A DNA stretch of 64,000 nt from Pannonibacter sp. XCT-53 (lineage in GTDB: Bacteria > Pseudomonadota > Alphaproteobacteria > Rhizobiales > Stappiaceae), in the NCBI RefSeq assembly GCF_009915765.1, contig NZ_JAABLQ010000001.1, positions 248,001 through 312,000 of the forward strand. Reading direction: 5' to 3'. The notes beneath the pieces are model-generated. The model did no database searches and was not told the origin of the DNA. It saw only the letters and a program-made list of their open reading frames with translations. Every line of letters begins with the position of its first letter. Positions within the stretch are counted from its first letter, which is position 1. Below are positions 1 through 8,924 of the stretch, one piece after another. Position numbers and translations under genes: made by a program.

Positions 1-32
1 CGGGTCTCCGCCTTGCTCTCGCCCGGGGAGAC

Positions 33-84
33 ACAGCCGGCTCATGAGGGGACCATCGGGATCATCCCCTCATGAGCCGGCTGT
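33..84 (+). terminator. Perfect 20-bp inverted repeat, probable terminator of an upstream gene
   Basis: Two 20-nt arms (33-52 and 65-84) are exact reverse complements around a 12-nt loop. The right arm is followed by the T-rich run CTTCTTTGTG. The position between the window edge and mtnP suggests it ends transcription of a gene lying left of the window. A stem this long and perfect is unusual for a simple terminator, so a dyad repeat with another role is possible. Confidence 0.55.
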
Positions 85-153
85 CTTCTTTGTGTCAGCC
101 TGTCGGGGTAGGGTGCGAACCGACACCGGGCGGAACCGGAGGGGAGACAGGCA

Positions 154-1029
<876 letters not shown>

Positions 1030-1076
1030 CACCTGCCGCTCTTGCTCGCCAGATGGCGCGCCAGCGTCCGCGCCCG

Positions 1077-1712
1077 TCAGCGTTGCTGCAGGGCGAGGCG
1101 CAGGCCAAGGCCGATGAAGATCACGCCGAGGCCGCGGTCCATCCACATCGACAGCCGCTGGTTCTGGCGCAGGTGCCCGGTCAGGCGCTCGCCGATCAGC
1201 ACCAGCGGTGGCTCGATGCAGGCCGCGATCAGCACGACCAGAAACCCGTGCAGGAACAGCTGCGCCCCGACCGGGCCTGCCCCCGGCACCACGAACTGGG
1301 GCAGGAAGGCGAGGAAGAACATCCCGACCTTCGGGTTCAGCAGCGACACGATCACGCCCTGCCGGTAGATCGGCAGCCAGCCCTGCTCGGGTCGCGCCTT
1401 GCCCTTCAGCAGCACGCTGCCGCGCGAGCGCAGGGCCGAGATCCCGAGCCACACCAGATAGGCCGCCCCCGCCCATTTCACGACCGAGAAGGCAACGGCC
1501 GAGGCGGCCAGGAGGGCGGAGAGCCCGGCGGCGGCCATCAGCACATGGCCGAAGGCCCCCGTCCAGATGCCGAACATGGCGGCGAAGCCGGACCGGCGCC
1601 CGCCGGCAGCCGTCTGCGCCAGGATGAAGGCGAAGTCGGGCCCGGGCGACAGGTTGAGCAGCAGCGCGGCCGTGAAGAACGTGGTCCAGTGCAGCAGGGA
1701 ATAGTCGAACAT
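1077..1712 (-). CDS. LysE/RhtB family amino-acid exporter
   Basis: A 211-residue inner-membrane protein of the LysE/RhtB family, which exports amino acids or related metabolites. It begins MFDYSLLHW and carries the family motif [13 protein letters not shown] near residues 22-34, then four to five further hydrophobic segments and a [17 protein letters not shown] stretch typical of RhtB proteins. Hydrophobic spacing predicts about six membrane helices. It is divergent from apt with a 240-bp gap. The substrate cannot be told from sequence; homoserine, threonine and leucine exporters share this layout. The open frame continues upstream, but only this start gives a normal family N-terminus. Confidence 0.85.
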   Translation of the reverse strand: MFDYSLLHWTTFFTAALLLNLSPGPDFAFILAQTAAGGRRSGFAAMFGIWTGAFGHVLMAAAGLSALLAASAVAFSVVKWAGAAYLVWLGISALRSRGSVLLKGKARPEQGWLPIYRQGVIVSLLNPKVGMFFLAFLPQFVVPGAGPVGAQLFLHGFLVVLIAACIEPPLVLIGERLTGHLRQNQRLSMWMDRGLGVIFIGLGLRLALQQR

Positions 1713-1952
1713 CGGCGGTGTCCGGTTTGTCGGTCCGGCCAGACCGGGCCCGCCGGCAGGCCGGATCGGATCGGGACGGTGCGGGCGGGACCAGAGGGGC
1801 GCCAGACCGGAGCGGCCGGGCAGGGCGGGGAAAACGTCAGGCTGGGGGCAGGCGGCAAGCCGTCTGGCCCCCGGGGCCACACCTCCTGTATAACCGGCAA
1901 AAGGATCGGCCGTCACGGGCCGGCGCGCGAAAAAACAGGTGGACCGCAGACC

Positions 1953-2501
1953 ATGGACATGCCCAGCGTTGCTGACGAACTCATCGAGGCCATCCGCACC
2001 ATTCCGGATTATCCCAAGCCCGGCATCCTCTTCCGCGACATCACCACGCTGCTTGGCAATGCGCGCGCCTTCCGCCGGGCGGTCGATGCGCTGGTTCAGC
2101 CCTGGGCGGGCTCCAAGGTGGAGCAGATCGCCGGCATCGAGGCGCGCGGCTTCATCCTGGGCGGGGCCGTGGCGCATCAGCTCTCGGCCGGCTTCGTTCC
2201 GATCCGCAAGAAGGGCAAGCTGCCGCACGAGACCGTCCGCATCGCCTATTCGCTCGAGTATGGCCTCGACGAGATGGAGATGCACAAGGATGCGATCCGG
2301 CCGGGCGACCGGGTCATCGTCGTCGATGACCTGATTGCCACCGGCGGCACGGCCGAGGCGGCCTGCAAGCTCCTGCGCGGGCAGGGGGCGGAGATCGTCG
2401 CCGCGTGCTTCATCGTGGACCTGCCCGACCTTGGCGGCCGGGCGAAACTGGAGGCCCTGGGTGTGCCCGTCCGCACGCTGGTCGCCTTCCCGGGTCACTG
2501 A
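1953..2501 (+). CDS. apt: Adenine phosphoribosyltransferase
   Basis: A 182-residue type I phosphoribosyltransferase that joins adenine and PRPP to make AMP. Diagnostic stretches are [18 protein letters not shown] near residue 17, [10 protein letters not shown] near 66, the KKGKLPHET loop near 89 and the PRPP-binding motif [16 protein letters not shown] near 121. The ATG at 1953 gives the usual APRT N-terminus; a second ATG lies two codons on. The reading frame runs far upstream but that part has no family character. It is followed after 2 nt by bluB, so the two are probably co-transcribed. PRPP for the reaction comes from Prs, encoded at 18.7 kb. Confidence 0.95.
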   Translation: MDMPSVADELIEAIRTIPDYPKPGILFRDITTLLGNARAFRRAVDALVQPWAGSKVEQIAGIEARGFILGGAVAHQLSAGFVPIRKKGKLPHETVRIAYSLEYGLDEMEMHKDAIRPGDRVIVVDDLIATGGTAEAACKLLRGQGAEIVAACFIVDLPDLGGRAKLEALGVPVRTLVAFPGH

Positions 2502-2503
2502 CC

Positions 2504-3157
2504 GTGACGGCTCCCGCGGGCGCGCCGCCCCGGTTTGAGGCCCGCTTCCGGGCCGAGTTCGAGACCTTGCTGCGCTGGCGGCGCGACGTCCGCCGCTTTC
2601 GCCGGGATCCGCTCGACGCCGGGCTGGTGGCGGAGATCCTGCGGCTTGCGGATCTGTCGCCCTCCGTCGGCAACAGCCAGCCCTGGCGCCTCGTCCTGGT
2701 CGAAAGCGCCCCGGCGCGCGCGGTGGTTGAGGCCAGTTTCGAGGCCGAGAACACCCGCGCTGCCGGGGCCTATGCCGAGGATCGCGCCGCGCTCTACGCC
2801 CGGCTCAAGCTTGCGGGCCTGCGCGAGGCGCCGGTGCATCTTGCCGTGTTCTGCGATCCTGATCCGGTGCAGGGGCAGGGTCTGGGGCGGGCCACCATGC
2901 CGGCCACGCTGGCCCATTCTGTGGCCGGGATGGTGCAGGCGCTGTGGCTGGCGGCGCGGATGCTGGGGGTCGGTGTCGGCTGGGTGTCGATCCTCGACCC
3001 GCAGGCGGTGCACAGGGCGCTTGACGTTCCGCCGAACTGGGAGCTTGTCGCCTACCTGTGCCTCGGGTATCCGGTAGAGGAACACGTCGATCCCGAGCTG
3101 GAGCGCGAGGGCTGGCAGGCCCGTACCCCGCTTTCCGAGCGTCTCTTCATCCGATAG
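2504..3157 (+). CDS. bluB: 5,6-dimethylbenzimidazole synthase (BluB), nitroreductase fold
   Basis: A 217-residue flavin enzyme of the nitroreductase fold. BluB breaks down reduced FMN with oxygen to form 5,6-dimethylbenzimidazole, the lower ligand of cobalamin. The BluB-type N-terminus LLRWRRDVRRFRRDPL (near residue 20) and SPSVGNSQPWR (near 50) are clear, as is the C-terminal YLCLGYP segment. I chose the GTG at 2504, 2 nt after the apt stop, because it gives the family's normal length. No other cobalamin gene is in the window and no cobalamin riboswitch is visible upstream. A generic nitroreductase is the main alternative, but the WRRDVRRF motif favours BluB. Confidence 0.85.
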   Translation: MTAPAGAPPRFEARFRAEFETLLRWRRDVRRFRRDPLDAGLVAEILRLADLSPSVGNSQPWRLVLVESAPARAVVEASFEAENTRAAGAYAEDRAALYARLKLAGLREAPVHLAVFCDPDPVQGQGLGRATMPATLAHSVAGMVQALWLAARMLGVGVGWVSILDPQAVHRALDVPPNWELVAYLCLGYPVEEHVDPELEREGWQARTPLSERLFIR

Positions 3158-3165
3158 GACCGCCC

Positions 3166-3645
3166 ATGCCCGCCCTCATCCGCTCCATCGAGGAGGCCGA
3201 CCGGCCTGCCGTCGCCCGTCTCCTGACGGATCGCTGGGCCACGCCGGATATCCTCATCGAGGGCGAGATGATCGACGCCTCCGCACTGCCGGGCTTCCTT
3301 GCCGAGGAGGGGGCGGATCTGGTCGGGCTGGTCACGTTGATCAAGCGCGACGCCGAGTGGGAGATCCTGACCCTCGATTCGCTGAGCCGCTGGGCCGGCA
3401 CGGGCACGCAGCTGCTGGAGGCGGTGGTCCAGGACGCCCGCCGCCACGGCATCGGCCGGCTGATGGTGCGCACCTCGAACGACAATCTCGACGCCTTCCG
3501 CTTCTATCAGCGGCGCGGCTTCCGTCTGGAACGGGTCGTGCCCGGCGTCATCGACGCCGAGCGCCGGCTCAAGCCGGAGATCCCGGTGATCGGCGAGTAC
3601 GGCATCCCGCTGCATGACGAGATCGTTTTTGGGCGCGAGATCTGA
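3166..3645 (+). CDS. GNAT family N-acetyltransferase
   Basis: A 159-residue GCN5-related acetyltransferase. The acetyl-CoA fold is visible as a beta4 strand EWEILTLDSL, then a loop GTGTQLLEAV that fits the pyrophosphate-binding motif A (usual form Q/RxxGxG/A, here slightly divergent), and the C-terminal NDNLDAFRFYQRRGFRLERV segment typical of small-molecule GNATs. It begins 8 nt after bluB, so it may ride on the same transcript. The acceptor substrate is unknown. The ATG at 3166 fits; longer starts overlap bluB. Its last codons are part of a 16-bp direct duplication. Confidence 0.8.
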   Translation: MPALIRSIEEADRPAVARLLTDRWATPDILIEGEMIDASALPGFLAEEGADLVGLVTLIKRDAEWEILTLDSLSRWAGTGTQLLEAVVQDARRHGIGRLMVRTSNDNLDAFRFYQRRGFRLERVVPGVIDAERRLKPEIPVIGEYGIPLHDEIVFGREI

Positions 3646-3666
3646 CGGGCCGCGAGATCTGACGGG
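3634..3666. repeat. 16-bp direct duplication spanning a stop codon
   Basis: The 16-mer CGCGAGATCTGACGGG occurs at 3634-3649 and again at 3651-3666, separated by one base. The first copy contains the TGA stop of the GNAT gene. This looks like a recent tandem slippage event. A similar TGACGGG-containing repeat starts at the stop codon near 63.5 kb. Confidence 0.9.
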
Positions 3667-3707
3667 ACTGCCAGATCCGGCCGGCCGCGAGCACGGCCCT
3701 TGCCCGG

Positions 3708-4223
3708 TCAGCCCGCCGTCGCGTCGCGGTGCTCCAGGCGCTCCCCGCCCGTCCGTTTCGGGATATAGACCCGGCTGTCGAAGCGGAACACCACCTCGCC
3801 GTGCTGGTTCACGCCCTCGTTGACGCCGAGGATGATGCCCCAGTCCGGGCGGCCGGTGGTGTCGATCTTGCCCGTCACCTCGCTGGCATAGCGGATCGTG
3901 TCGCCCGCAAACACCGGCTTCAGCCACTTGAGGTTTTCAAAGCCGGGCGAGGGCCCGCGCGGCACCGGCGTCTCGCCGCGCTGGCGGGCCTCCTCGTCCA
4001 GCCGCTGGTGCGTCAGCACCAGACGCCGCATGAACACCGCGCCGGTGTGCCAGCCGGAGGCGCAGAGCCGGCCGAAATGCGTTGCCGCCGCACCTGCCTC
4101 ACTGAGGTGGAAGGGCTGCGGATCGAACTGCCGGGCGAAGCGGATGATGTCCTCGGCGGTAAAGTGGTGGCTGCCCAGATCCAGCCGGTCGCCGATCGCC
4201 ATGTCCTCGAACCACGCGCTCAT
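3708..4223 (-). CDS. MaoC-family dehydratase (hot-dog fold), second of a pair
   Basis: A 171-residue single-domain MaoC-like protein. Such enzymes hydrate enoyl-CoA or related thioesters, or serve as monomer-type (R)-hydratases. The hydratase-2 catalytic signature is present as FARQFDPQPFHLSEAGA near residues 29-45, with the Asp and His of the D-x4-H pattern, followed by the conserved ASGWHTGAVFMR segment. It overlaps the upstream MaoC gene by 4 nt (ATGA), so the two are translationally coupled. Paired MaoC-like genes can form heterodimers, but that is only an inference here. The substrate is unknown. Confidence 0.85.
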   Translation of the reverse strand: MSAWFEDMAIGDRLDLGSHHFTAEDIIRFARQFDPQPFHLSEAGAAATHFGRLCASGWHTGAVFMRRLVLTHQRLDEEARQRGETPVPRGPSPGFENLKWLKPVFAGDTIRYASEVTGKIDTTGRPDWGIILGVNEGVNQHGEVVFRFDSRVYIPKRTGGERLEHRDATAG

Positions 4224-4678
4224 GCGGCCGTCTCCCGGCAGGCAAACAGGATGGGATTGTCCAGCGTCATGACGAGGTCACCGCGCTGGTTGGTAACGGT
4301 AAAGCGGAAGCTGACGACGCCGAGGCCGGGCTTGGAGCGCAGCGGGCGGCCACCCAGCACCTCGGCCTTCGCCGTCAGCGTGTCGTCGGCATAGACGGGC
4401 CGCCGCCACATCAGCTTGTCGATGCCCGGCGCGCCTTGTCCGGCGGCCTGGCCCAGCAATCCGTCCACCAAGAGCCGCATGAAGATCGCGGCCGTATGCC
4501 AGCCGGAGGCGGCCAGGCCGCCGAGCAGCGAGCCCTTGCCGGCTTCCTCGCTCAGGTGAAACGGCTGCGGATCGAACTCGGACGCGAAGGCGATGATCTC
4601 CTCGCGCGACACGCTGCGGCTGCCCAGGTCGATGATCGTGCCGGGCGCGAAGTCTTCAAAGTGGCGGTAAGTGCTCAT
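4220..4678 (-). CDS. MaoC-family dehydratase (hot-dog fold), first of a pair
   Basis: A 152-residue MaoC-like hydratase homologous to the next gene. The catalytic stretch FASEFDPQPFHLSEEAG lies near residues 28-44, followed by LAASGWHTAAIFMRLL. The start MSTYRHFEDF is chosen because the longer open frame upstream is arginine-rich and lacks family similarity; no strong ribosome binding site is visible. It shares the D-x4-H residues with its partner, so both copies look catalytically competent. Likely roles are hydration of 2-enoyl-CoA or an acyl-carrier intermediate. No thiolase or dehydrogenase gene is adjacent to suggest a pathway. Confidence 0.85.
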   Translation of the reverse strand: MSTYRHFEDFAPGTIIDLGSRSVSREEIIAFASEFDPQPFHLSEEAGKGSLLGGLAASGWHTAAIFMRLLVDGLLGQAAGQGAPGIDKLMWRRPVYADDTLTAKAEVLGGRPLRSKPGLGVVSFRFTVTNQRGDLVMTLDNPILFACRETAA

Positions 4679-5023
4679 GAGGGGAGTTCTAGCGCAGCCC
4701 GTGGCGGCTGGCGAGAGCGCCAGAAGGAGGGGCGGGCATTGCGCAGTCCTGTCGATGGACCAAAAAAGCCGGCGGGTCCTCTCCCTCCGGCTCAAACGGC
4801 TGACACACCCTCTCTCGCCATCCCTGACGAGAGCGAAGCGGAGAGCGGGCACCGGAGAGCCAAGGTCTCTCCGGAGTTGACGCGGTGAAACAACAGACCC
4901 CGACCCTCCGCGCCCGGCCCGGCGCTCCGCTTGGCCGCGATGACTTCGGTGAGGTCGAGGTGTGTCTTCAGGCTCAGCCGGCGGATCAGGACCCGCCGGC
5001 GTCCGGACGCTGCGGCGCTGCCG
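4679..5023. other. Gene-free 345-bp gap with hairpins and a degenerate repeat
   Basis: No credible gene is seen. The segment holds CCGGAGAG (4852-4859) and its reverse complement CTCTCCGG (4867-4874), an 8-bp hairpin. Just before it, around 4818-4850, a GACGAGAGCGAAGCGGAGAG stretch resembles scattered palindromic intergenic repeats of rhizobial genomes. That resemblance is a memory-based impression, not a comparison. The hairpin may end transcription of the secreted-protein gene arriving from the right. Confidence 0.5.
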
Positions 5024-5389
5024 TCAGTCGTAATACATCTCGTTGTCGTCGAGATAGACATTCGAGGCCTTGCAGATGTCGATCGAGATCGGATCATCCA
5101 GCACCTCGCCGCCGTCGGTGCCGAGCCAGCCGACCTGGAACGTCTGCTCGCAGGGGCCGGTGTTGGCCGTGAAGGTCGCACGGGCGTTCTCGCCTGGCTT
5201 GAGGCGGTTGCTCAGCCAGTTGTCGCTCCAGCCGGATCCGTCGTTGGTGTAAAACCCGACGACCGTGTTCTGGTCCGTGTTGTTGTGGATCTGGAAATAG
5301 CCTTCAGCCCCGGTTCCCTGTGCGAACACGGTGCCGACATTGAAAAGGCCGCAAAGTGCTGCGGCCGTCAGAAACTTGCCAAGCTTCAT
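5024..5389 (-). CDS. Small secreted protein of unknown function
   Basis: A 121-residue protein with a clear signal peptide: MKLGK, a hydrophobic core, and a likely cleavage after VFA near residue 23. The mature part is about 98 residues, acidic, aromatic and Asn-rich (HNNTDQNTVVGFYTNDGSGW), with two cysteines (in GPCEQ and IDICKA) that could form one disulfide, ending in DDNEMYYD. The composition suggests a compact beta-rich periplasmic domain. I do not recognise the family and propose no function. It lies downstream of mbfA on the same strand with a 99-bp gap. Confidence 0.75.
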   Translation of the reverse strand: MKLGKFLTAAALCGLFNVGTVFAQGTGAEGYFQIHNNTDQNTVVGFYTNDGSGWSDNWLSNRLKPGENARATFTANTGPCEQTFQVGWLGTDGGEVLDDPISIDICKASNVYLDDNEMYYD

Positions 5390-5488
5390 GATTATCCCCC
5401 AGCTGCCGGCAACGTGCCGTCAACGGGACAACCCTAGTCTGTCGCTTTTTTCTTGGCGAGGGGGGATCTGGGAAAAATTCTGGGTCGA

Positions 5489-6472
5489 TCACGCATTGCC
5501 GATCAGCACACCGGCCGCGAAGACCAGCGATCCGCCCAGCACGACCTGCAGGGCGGCGCGCCAGTAGGGGGTGTCCATGTAGCGGTTCTGGATCCAGGTG
5601 ATGGCCCATAGCTCGATGAAGACGATGCCCACGGCAAGGCTCGTGGCCGTCCAGAAATCCGGGATCAGATAGGGCAGGGCGTGTCCGAGCCCGCCAAGGG
5701 CCGTCATGATGCCGGAGGCCAGGCCGCGTTTCAGCGGCGAGCCGCGGCCCGACAGCACGCCGTCGTCATGGGCGGCTTCTGTGAAGCCCATCGAGATGCC
5801 CGCGCCGACCGAGGCCGACAGGCCGACGAGGAACGTCTGCCAGGTGTCCTGCGTTGCAAAGGCGGCCGCGAAGATCGGCGCCAGCGTCGAGACGGAGCCG
5901 TCCATCAGTCCGGCCAGTCCCGGCTGGACATAGGTCAGGATGAACTGGCGGCGTTCGGCCTTGTCCTCTTCTTGGCGCACGTCTGCCGGGGTCAGGGCTT
6001 CACCAAGCGCTATGGCCTTCTTTTCATGACCACGTTCAGCCAGTGCCAGATCTCCGAGCAGCTTGCGCGTGGCCGCATCCGACGTGCGCTTGGCCGCCTC
6101 CTCGTAGAAGCGGGCCGCCTGAAGCTCCATTTCCTCCGCCATCGCCCGGACCTTGTCGAGGCCGAGCGGGCGCACGAGCCAGTCCGGCTTGCGGCTGTAG
6201 TAGCCGCGGACATGCTCCCTGCGGATCAGCGGGATGGTCTCGCCGAAGCGGGCGCGAAACAGCTCGATCAGCCGGTGCCGGTGCTGGCTTTCCTCCTCCG
6301 CCATCGCCTCGAAGACGGCGGCCGAGGCGGGAAAGCTCTCGCGCAGCCCCTCCGCATAGGCCAGATAGATCCGGCCGTCATCCTCTTCGGACGAGATCGC
6401 CAGCGCCAGGATCTCGGCCTCGCTCAACGACGAGAAGTCGCGGCGGGCACCGGCAAGGAAGCGGGAGAACAT
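5489..6472 (-). CDS. mbfA: Membrane-bound ferritin / iron exporter (ferritin-like domain fused to VIT1/CCC1)
   Basis: A 327-residue two-domain protein matching the rhizobial MbfA layout. Residues 1-165 are a ferritin-like four-helix domain with metal-ligand candidates in the EEDGRIYLAYAE, EEESQHRHRL, EEMELQAARFYEEA and ERGHEKKA stretches. The rest is a VIT1/CCC1-type membrane domain beginning PGLAGLMDGSVSTLAPIF, with about five helices. MbfA in Agrobacterium and Bradyrhizobium exports iron and protects against iron and peroxide stress, under Irr control. The MFSRF start gives the family length. Upstream there is a 9-bp inverted repeat but no Irr box I can recognise. Confidence 0.9.
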   Translation of the reverse strand: MFSRFLAGARRDFSSLSEAEILALAISSEEDDGRIYLAYAEGLRESFPASAAVFEAMAEEESQHRHRLIELFRARFGETIPLIRREHVRGYYSRKPDWLVRPLGLDKVRAMAEEMELQAARFYEEAAKRTSDAATRKLLGDLALAERGHEKKAIALGEALTPADVRQEEDKAERRQFILTYVQPGLAGLMDGSVSTLAPIFAAAFATQDTWQTFLVGLSASVGAGISMGFTEAAHDDGVLSGRGSPLKRGLASGIMTALGGLGHALPYLIPDFWTATSLAVGIVFIELWAITWIQNRYMDTPYWRAALQVVLGGSLVFAAGVLIGNA

Positions 6473-6987
6473 GTGCGGATCCAGGATCTGGAAGGGGCAG
6501 GTCCGCAATACCCTAGACCGCAAGACCGGTCGAAGCCACGCGTAGTATTGCGGATGCGGCGGTGATGTGCGGTCGAGCCCGGTCGGTCCTGACCGTGTGC
6601 CCCTGCCGATGCCCCCGCCGATGCCCCTGCCATTGTCCCTGTCGCTGCCCCTGTCGCTGCCCTGTTGTTTCGGTGCTGGGGCAGGGGCCCGGGGGCCTGC
6701 CAGACGGAGAAGCTGGCCGCTGGGGGACGCCTCCGGAGTGCCGCTTACTTCCCTAAGGTAATATGAGTAAAAAATGTGCAGATAATGTTTCTTCTCTCGA
6801 TATTCTGTCCGCGTGCGCTGCCGATCTGACGAAACTTGAGTAAATTATAGTCAATTTCCACCTTTCTCATGATTGATGCTCTGATCTTAACCTTCTGTCT
6901 ACCAGAACCGCGATCATTGACAAATATGACACTGTCATAGGTGTCGCATTCGATGATCCCAGGATCAGGCAAGCGGGATGGTCAGAC
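6473..6987. other. 515-bp divergent intergenic region
   Basis: This gap separates mbfA from the receptor-like gene. It holds an inverted repeat (6503-6553), a low-complexity C-rich stretch of repeated CCCTGCCGATG/CCCTGTCGCTG units (about 6600-6668), and an AT-rich segment (about 6750-6960) that contrasts with the GC-rich surroundings and probably contains the promoter of the rightward gene. A 75-codon frame on the minus strand inside the AT-rich part has no visible ribosome binding site or domain and is not called. Confidence 0.5.
6503..6553. promoter_or_regulatory. 9-bp inverted repeat upstream of mbfA
   Basis: CCGCAATAC (6503-6511) and GTATTGCGG (6545-6553) are exact reverse complements separated by 33 bp, starting 31 bp before the mbfA start codon. 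Two half-sites spaced about four helical turns centre to centre could bind a regulator. No match to a known Irr or Fur box is evident, so the regulator is unknown. Confidence 0.35.
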
Positions 6988-8040
6988 ATGGTTCAAGGCA
7001 TTGCAATCGCTGAAGGCTCGTCGCAGCTCTCGGATATTGTCCGGCGCACGTCCGATGTGCGGGATCTCGCCATGGCCAAGGTCGGCCAGATCAAGAACGT
7101 GACCGGACGCCTGCGTGTCCTCGCGCTGAATGCGATGATTGAGAGTGCAAGGGCAGGTGATCAGGGGCGCGGCTTTCATGTCGTGGCCCAGGAAGTTCGG
7201 GACATCTCGTCATCGGTCGAGAGCATTTCCGGCGCGCTGGCCGAGGAGCTGGCGGGCGAGATCGCGCAGCTCGAGGCGCTGGCACGCAACATGGCCTCCC
7301 ATGCACAGGGGCAGCGGCTGGTCGATCTGTCGCTGAACGCAATCGAGATCATGGATCGCAACCTGTTCGAGCGCACCTGTGATGTCAGATGGTGGGCGAC
7401 GGATGCGGCGCTTGTCGACTGCCTGGCGCAGCCCTCTCCGGCCCGCTCCAGCTTCGCGTGCGAGCGGCTGGGTGTCATCCTGGGGGCCTACACGGTCTAT
7501 CTCGACATCTGGGTCTGTGATCTGGACGGCACGGTCATCGCCAGTGGCCGGCCGGACCGGTATCCGGTCATCGGGCAGAGCGTCCGTTCCTGCAGCTGGT
7601 TCCAGAAAGGCCAGCTCTTGCGCAGCGGCGAGGACTATGTCGCTGACGACATCACCCGCGATCCGTTGCTCGCCGGTGCCCAGGCGGCAACCTATGTTGC
7701 CAGTGTCCGGGAAGGCGGAGCGCCGACCGGCCGCGCCATCGGGATGCTCGCCGTTCACTTCGACTGGGAGCCGCAGGCGCGTGCAATCGTCGAGGGGGTG
7801 CGCCTCTCTGCCGCCGAAAGGGACCGGTCGCGCGTGCTGCTGGTGGATCGGCGCGGTCGCGTTCTGGCCTCTTCGGATCGCCAGGGGCTCCTGACGGACC
7901 AGTTCCCGTTGCGCAGCAACGGCCGCGAGCACGGCTGCTACATCGACGACGAGGGCGCTGTCGTCGCCTTTCACAGGACCCCTGGCTACGAGACCTACCG
8001 GGGGCTCGGCTGGTGCGGTGTCATTCGCCAGCGTCTCTAG
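6988..8040 (+). CDS. Soluble receptor-like protein: short chemotaxis hairpin plus Cache-like C-terminus
   Basis: A 350-residue protein with no membrane segment or signal peptide. Residues about 41-73 match the signalling tip of methyl-accepting chemotaxis proteins (LRVLALNAMIESARAGDQG, then GRGFHVVAQEVRDI), the part that contacts CheA and CheW. The flanking coiled coil is very short. Residues about 130-345 look like a Cache/PAS-type sensor, with VYLDIWVCDLDGTVIASGR and later a second strand pair around RVLLVDRRGRVLASSD. The order (tip first, sensor last) is the reverse of ordinary receptors. No methylation-type helices are evident. It stands alone, divergent from mbfA. Confidence 0.75.
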   Translation: MVQGIAIAEGSSQLSDIVRRTSDVRDLAMAKVGQIKNVTGRLRVLALNAMIESARAGDQGRGFHVVAQEVRDISSSVESISGALAEELAGEIAQLEALARNMASHAQGQRLVDLSLNAIEIMDRNLFERTCDVRWWATDAALVDCLAQPSPARSSFACERLGVILGAYTVYLDIWVCDLDGTVIASGRPDRYPVIGQSVRSCSWFQKGQLLRSGEDYVADDITRDPLLAGAQAATYVASVREGGAPTGRAIGMLAVHFDWEPQARAIVEGVRLSAAERDRSRVLLVDRRGRVLASSDRQGLLTDQFPLRSNGREHGCYIDDEGAVVAFHRTPGYETYRGLGWCGVIRQRL

Positions 8041-8084
8041 GGGGCAAGGCCCGCGAGGGCGCGGGCCCGCGACCAGCGTCGGCG

Positions 8085-8771
8085 TCACACCACCTCGACC
8101 ACGAGCGGAGCAAGGCCCTCGATCCGGGCTTCCATCCGGTCGCCGCGCACGACCGGTCCGACGCCGGCCGGGGTGCCGGTCAGGATCATGTCGCCGGCGG
8201 CCAGCGTGAAATACTCGGACAGGTAGGCGATCATCTCCGGCACCTTCCAGATCATCTGGTTCAGGTCGCCGCTCTGGCGGGCCGTGCCGTTGACCGACAG
8301 GGTGATGCTGCCTGCGGCCGGATGGCCGAGGCGCGTTGCCGGAACAATCGGGCCGATCGGTGCCGAGCGCTCGAAGGACTTGGCCGTGTCCCAGGGGCGG
8401 CCCATGTCCTTGGCCTGCGCCTGCAGGTCGCGCCGGGTCATGTCGAGGGCGACGGCATAGCCGTAGACGTGGGAGAGCGCGTCGGCGACCGCGATGCCGC
8501 TGCCGCCCGACTTCAGGGCCACCGCCAGTTCCACCTCGTGATGCACGTCCGCCGTCTTGCCCGGATAGGGGAAGCGGCCGGAGGGGTCGAGGTTGTCCGG
8601 GTTCTTCTGGAAGAAGAACGGCGGTTCCTTGCTGGGGTCGTGGCCCATCTCCACCGCATGGGCGGCGTAGTTGCGGCCGATGCAATACACCCGCCGCACC
8701 GGAAACAGCCCGGCCTCACCCTCGACGGGGAGGGCAGGAACCTTCGGGATGTCGATCACTAGGCTGGTCAT
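8085..8771 (-). CDS. Fumarylacetoacetate hydrolase family protein (fumarylpyruvate hydrolase-like)
   Basis: A 228-residue FAH-fold enzyme. The family core is clear: RRVYCIGRNYAAHAVEMG near residue 25, the metal-binding DVHHEVELAVAL segment near 75, GYAVALDMTRRDLQ near 103, and the C-terminal GDMILTGTPAGVGPV near 195. Length and motifs fit the small prokaryotic class that splits fumarylpyruvate or acylpyruvates, or decarboxylates oxaloacetate; the substrate is not settled. The MTSLV start has a GGAG ribosome binding site and is preferred over an upstream ATG. No gentisate or other aromatic pathway gene is nearby. Confidence 0.85.
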   Translation of the reverse strand: MTSLVIDIPKVPALPVEGEAGLFPVRRVYCIGRNYAAHAVEMGHDPSKEPPFFFQKNPDNLDPSGRFPYPGKTADVHHEVELAVALKSGGSGIAVADALSHVYGYAVALDMTRRDLQAQAKDMGRPWDTAKSFERSAPIGPIVPATRLGHPAAGSITLSVNGTARQSGDLNQMIWKVPEMIAYLSEYFTLAAGDMILTGTPAGVGPVVRGDRMEARIEGLAPLVVEVV

Positions 8772-8856
8772 GCTGTGCTCCGTGTGGGGCGTGAGTGGCA
8801 TCTGGTCCGGCCGCACAAGATGTGGGTTTACTGCCTTGCGTTTGGCCGCTGCGCCC

Positions 8857-8881
8857 CTCTCCCCCCTTGAGGGGGGGAGAG
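8857..8881 (-). terminator. Hairpin downstream of ychF
   Basis: CTCTCCCCCC (8857-8866) pairs with the GGGGGG-AGAG arm ending at 8881 across a short TTGA loop. It lies between the ychF stop and the FAH-family gene, both on the minus strand. There is no T-tract, so it may be a weak terminator or a processing signal. Confidence 0.4.
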
Positions 8882-8924
8882 ACGTTGGTGCCAGACCGCC
8901 CGCCCGGCTTCCCTGTCCCGGGTC

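Noticed and set aside
1077..2498. A single 473-codon minus-strand gene covering the LysE exporter and the complement of apt
   Set aside because: Only the C-terminal 211 residues have family character; the rest is antisense to apt.
3708..4678. The two MaoC genes as one frameshifted gene
   Set aside because: Each half is a complete MaoC domain with its own catalytic residues, and the 4-nt ATGA overlap is a normal coupling of two genes.
6745..6972. A 75-codon minus-strand frame in the AT-rich DNA before the receptor-like gene
   Set aside because: No ribosome binding site, domain or neighbour supports it, and it covers the expected promoter region.
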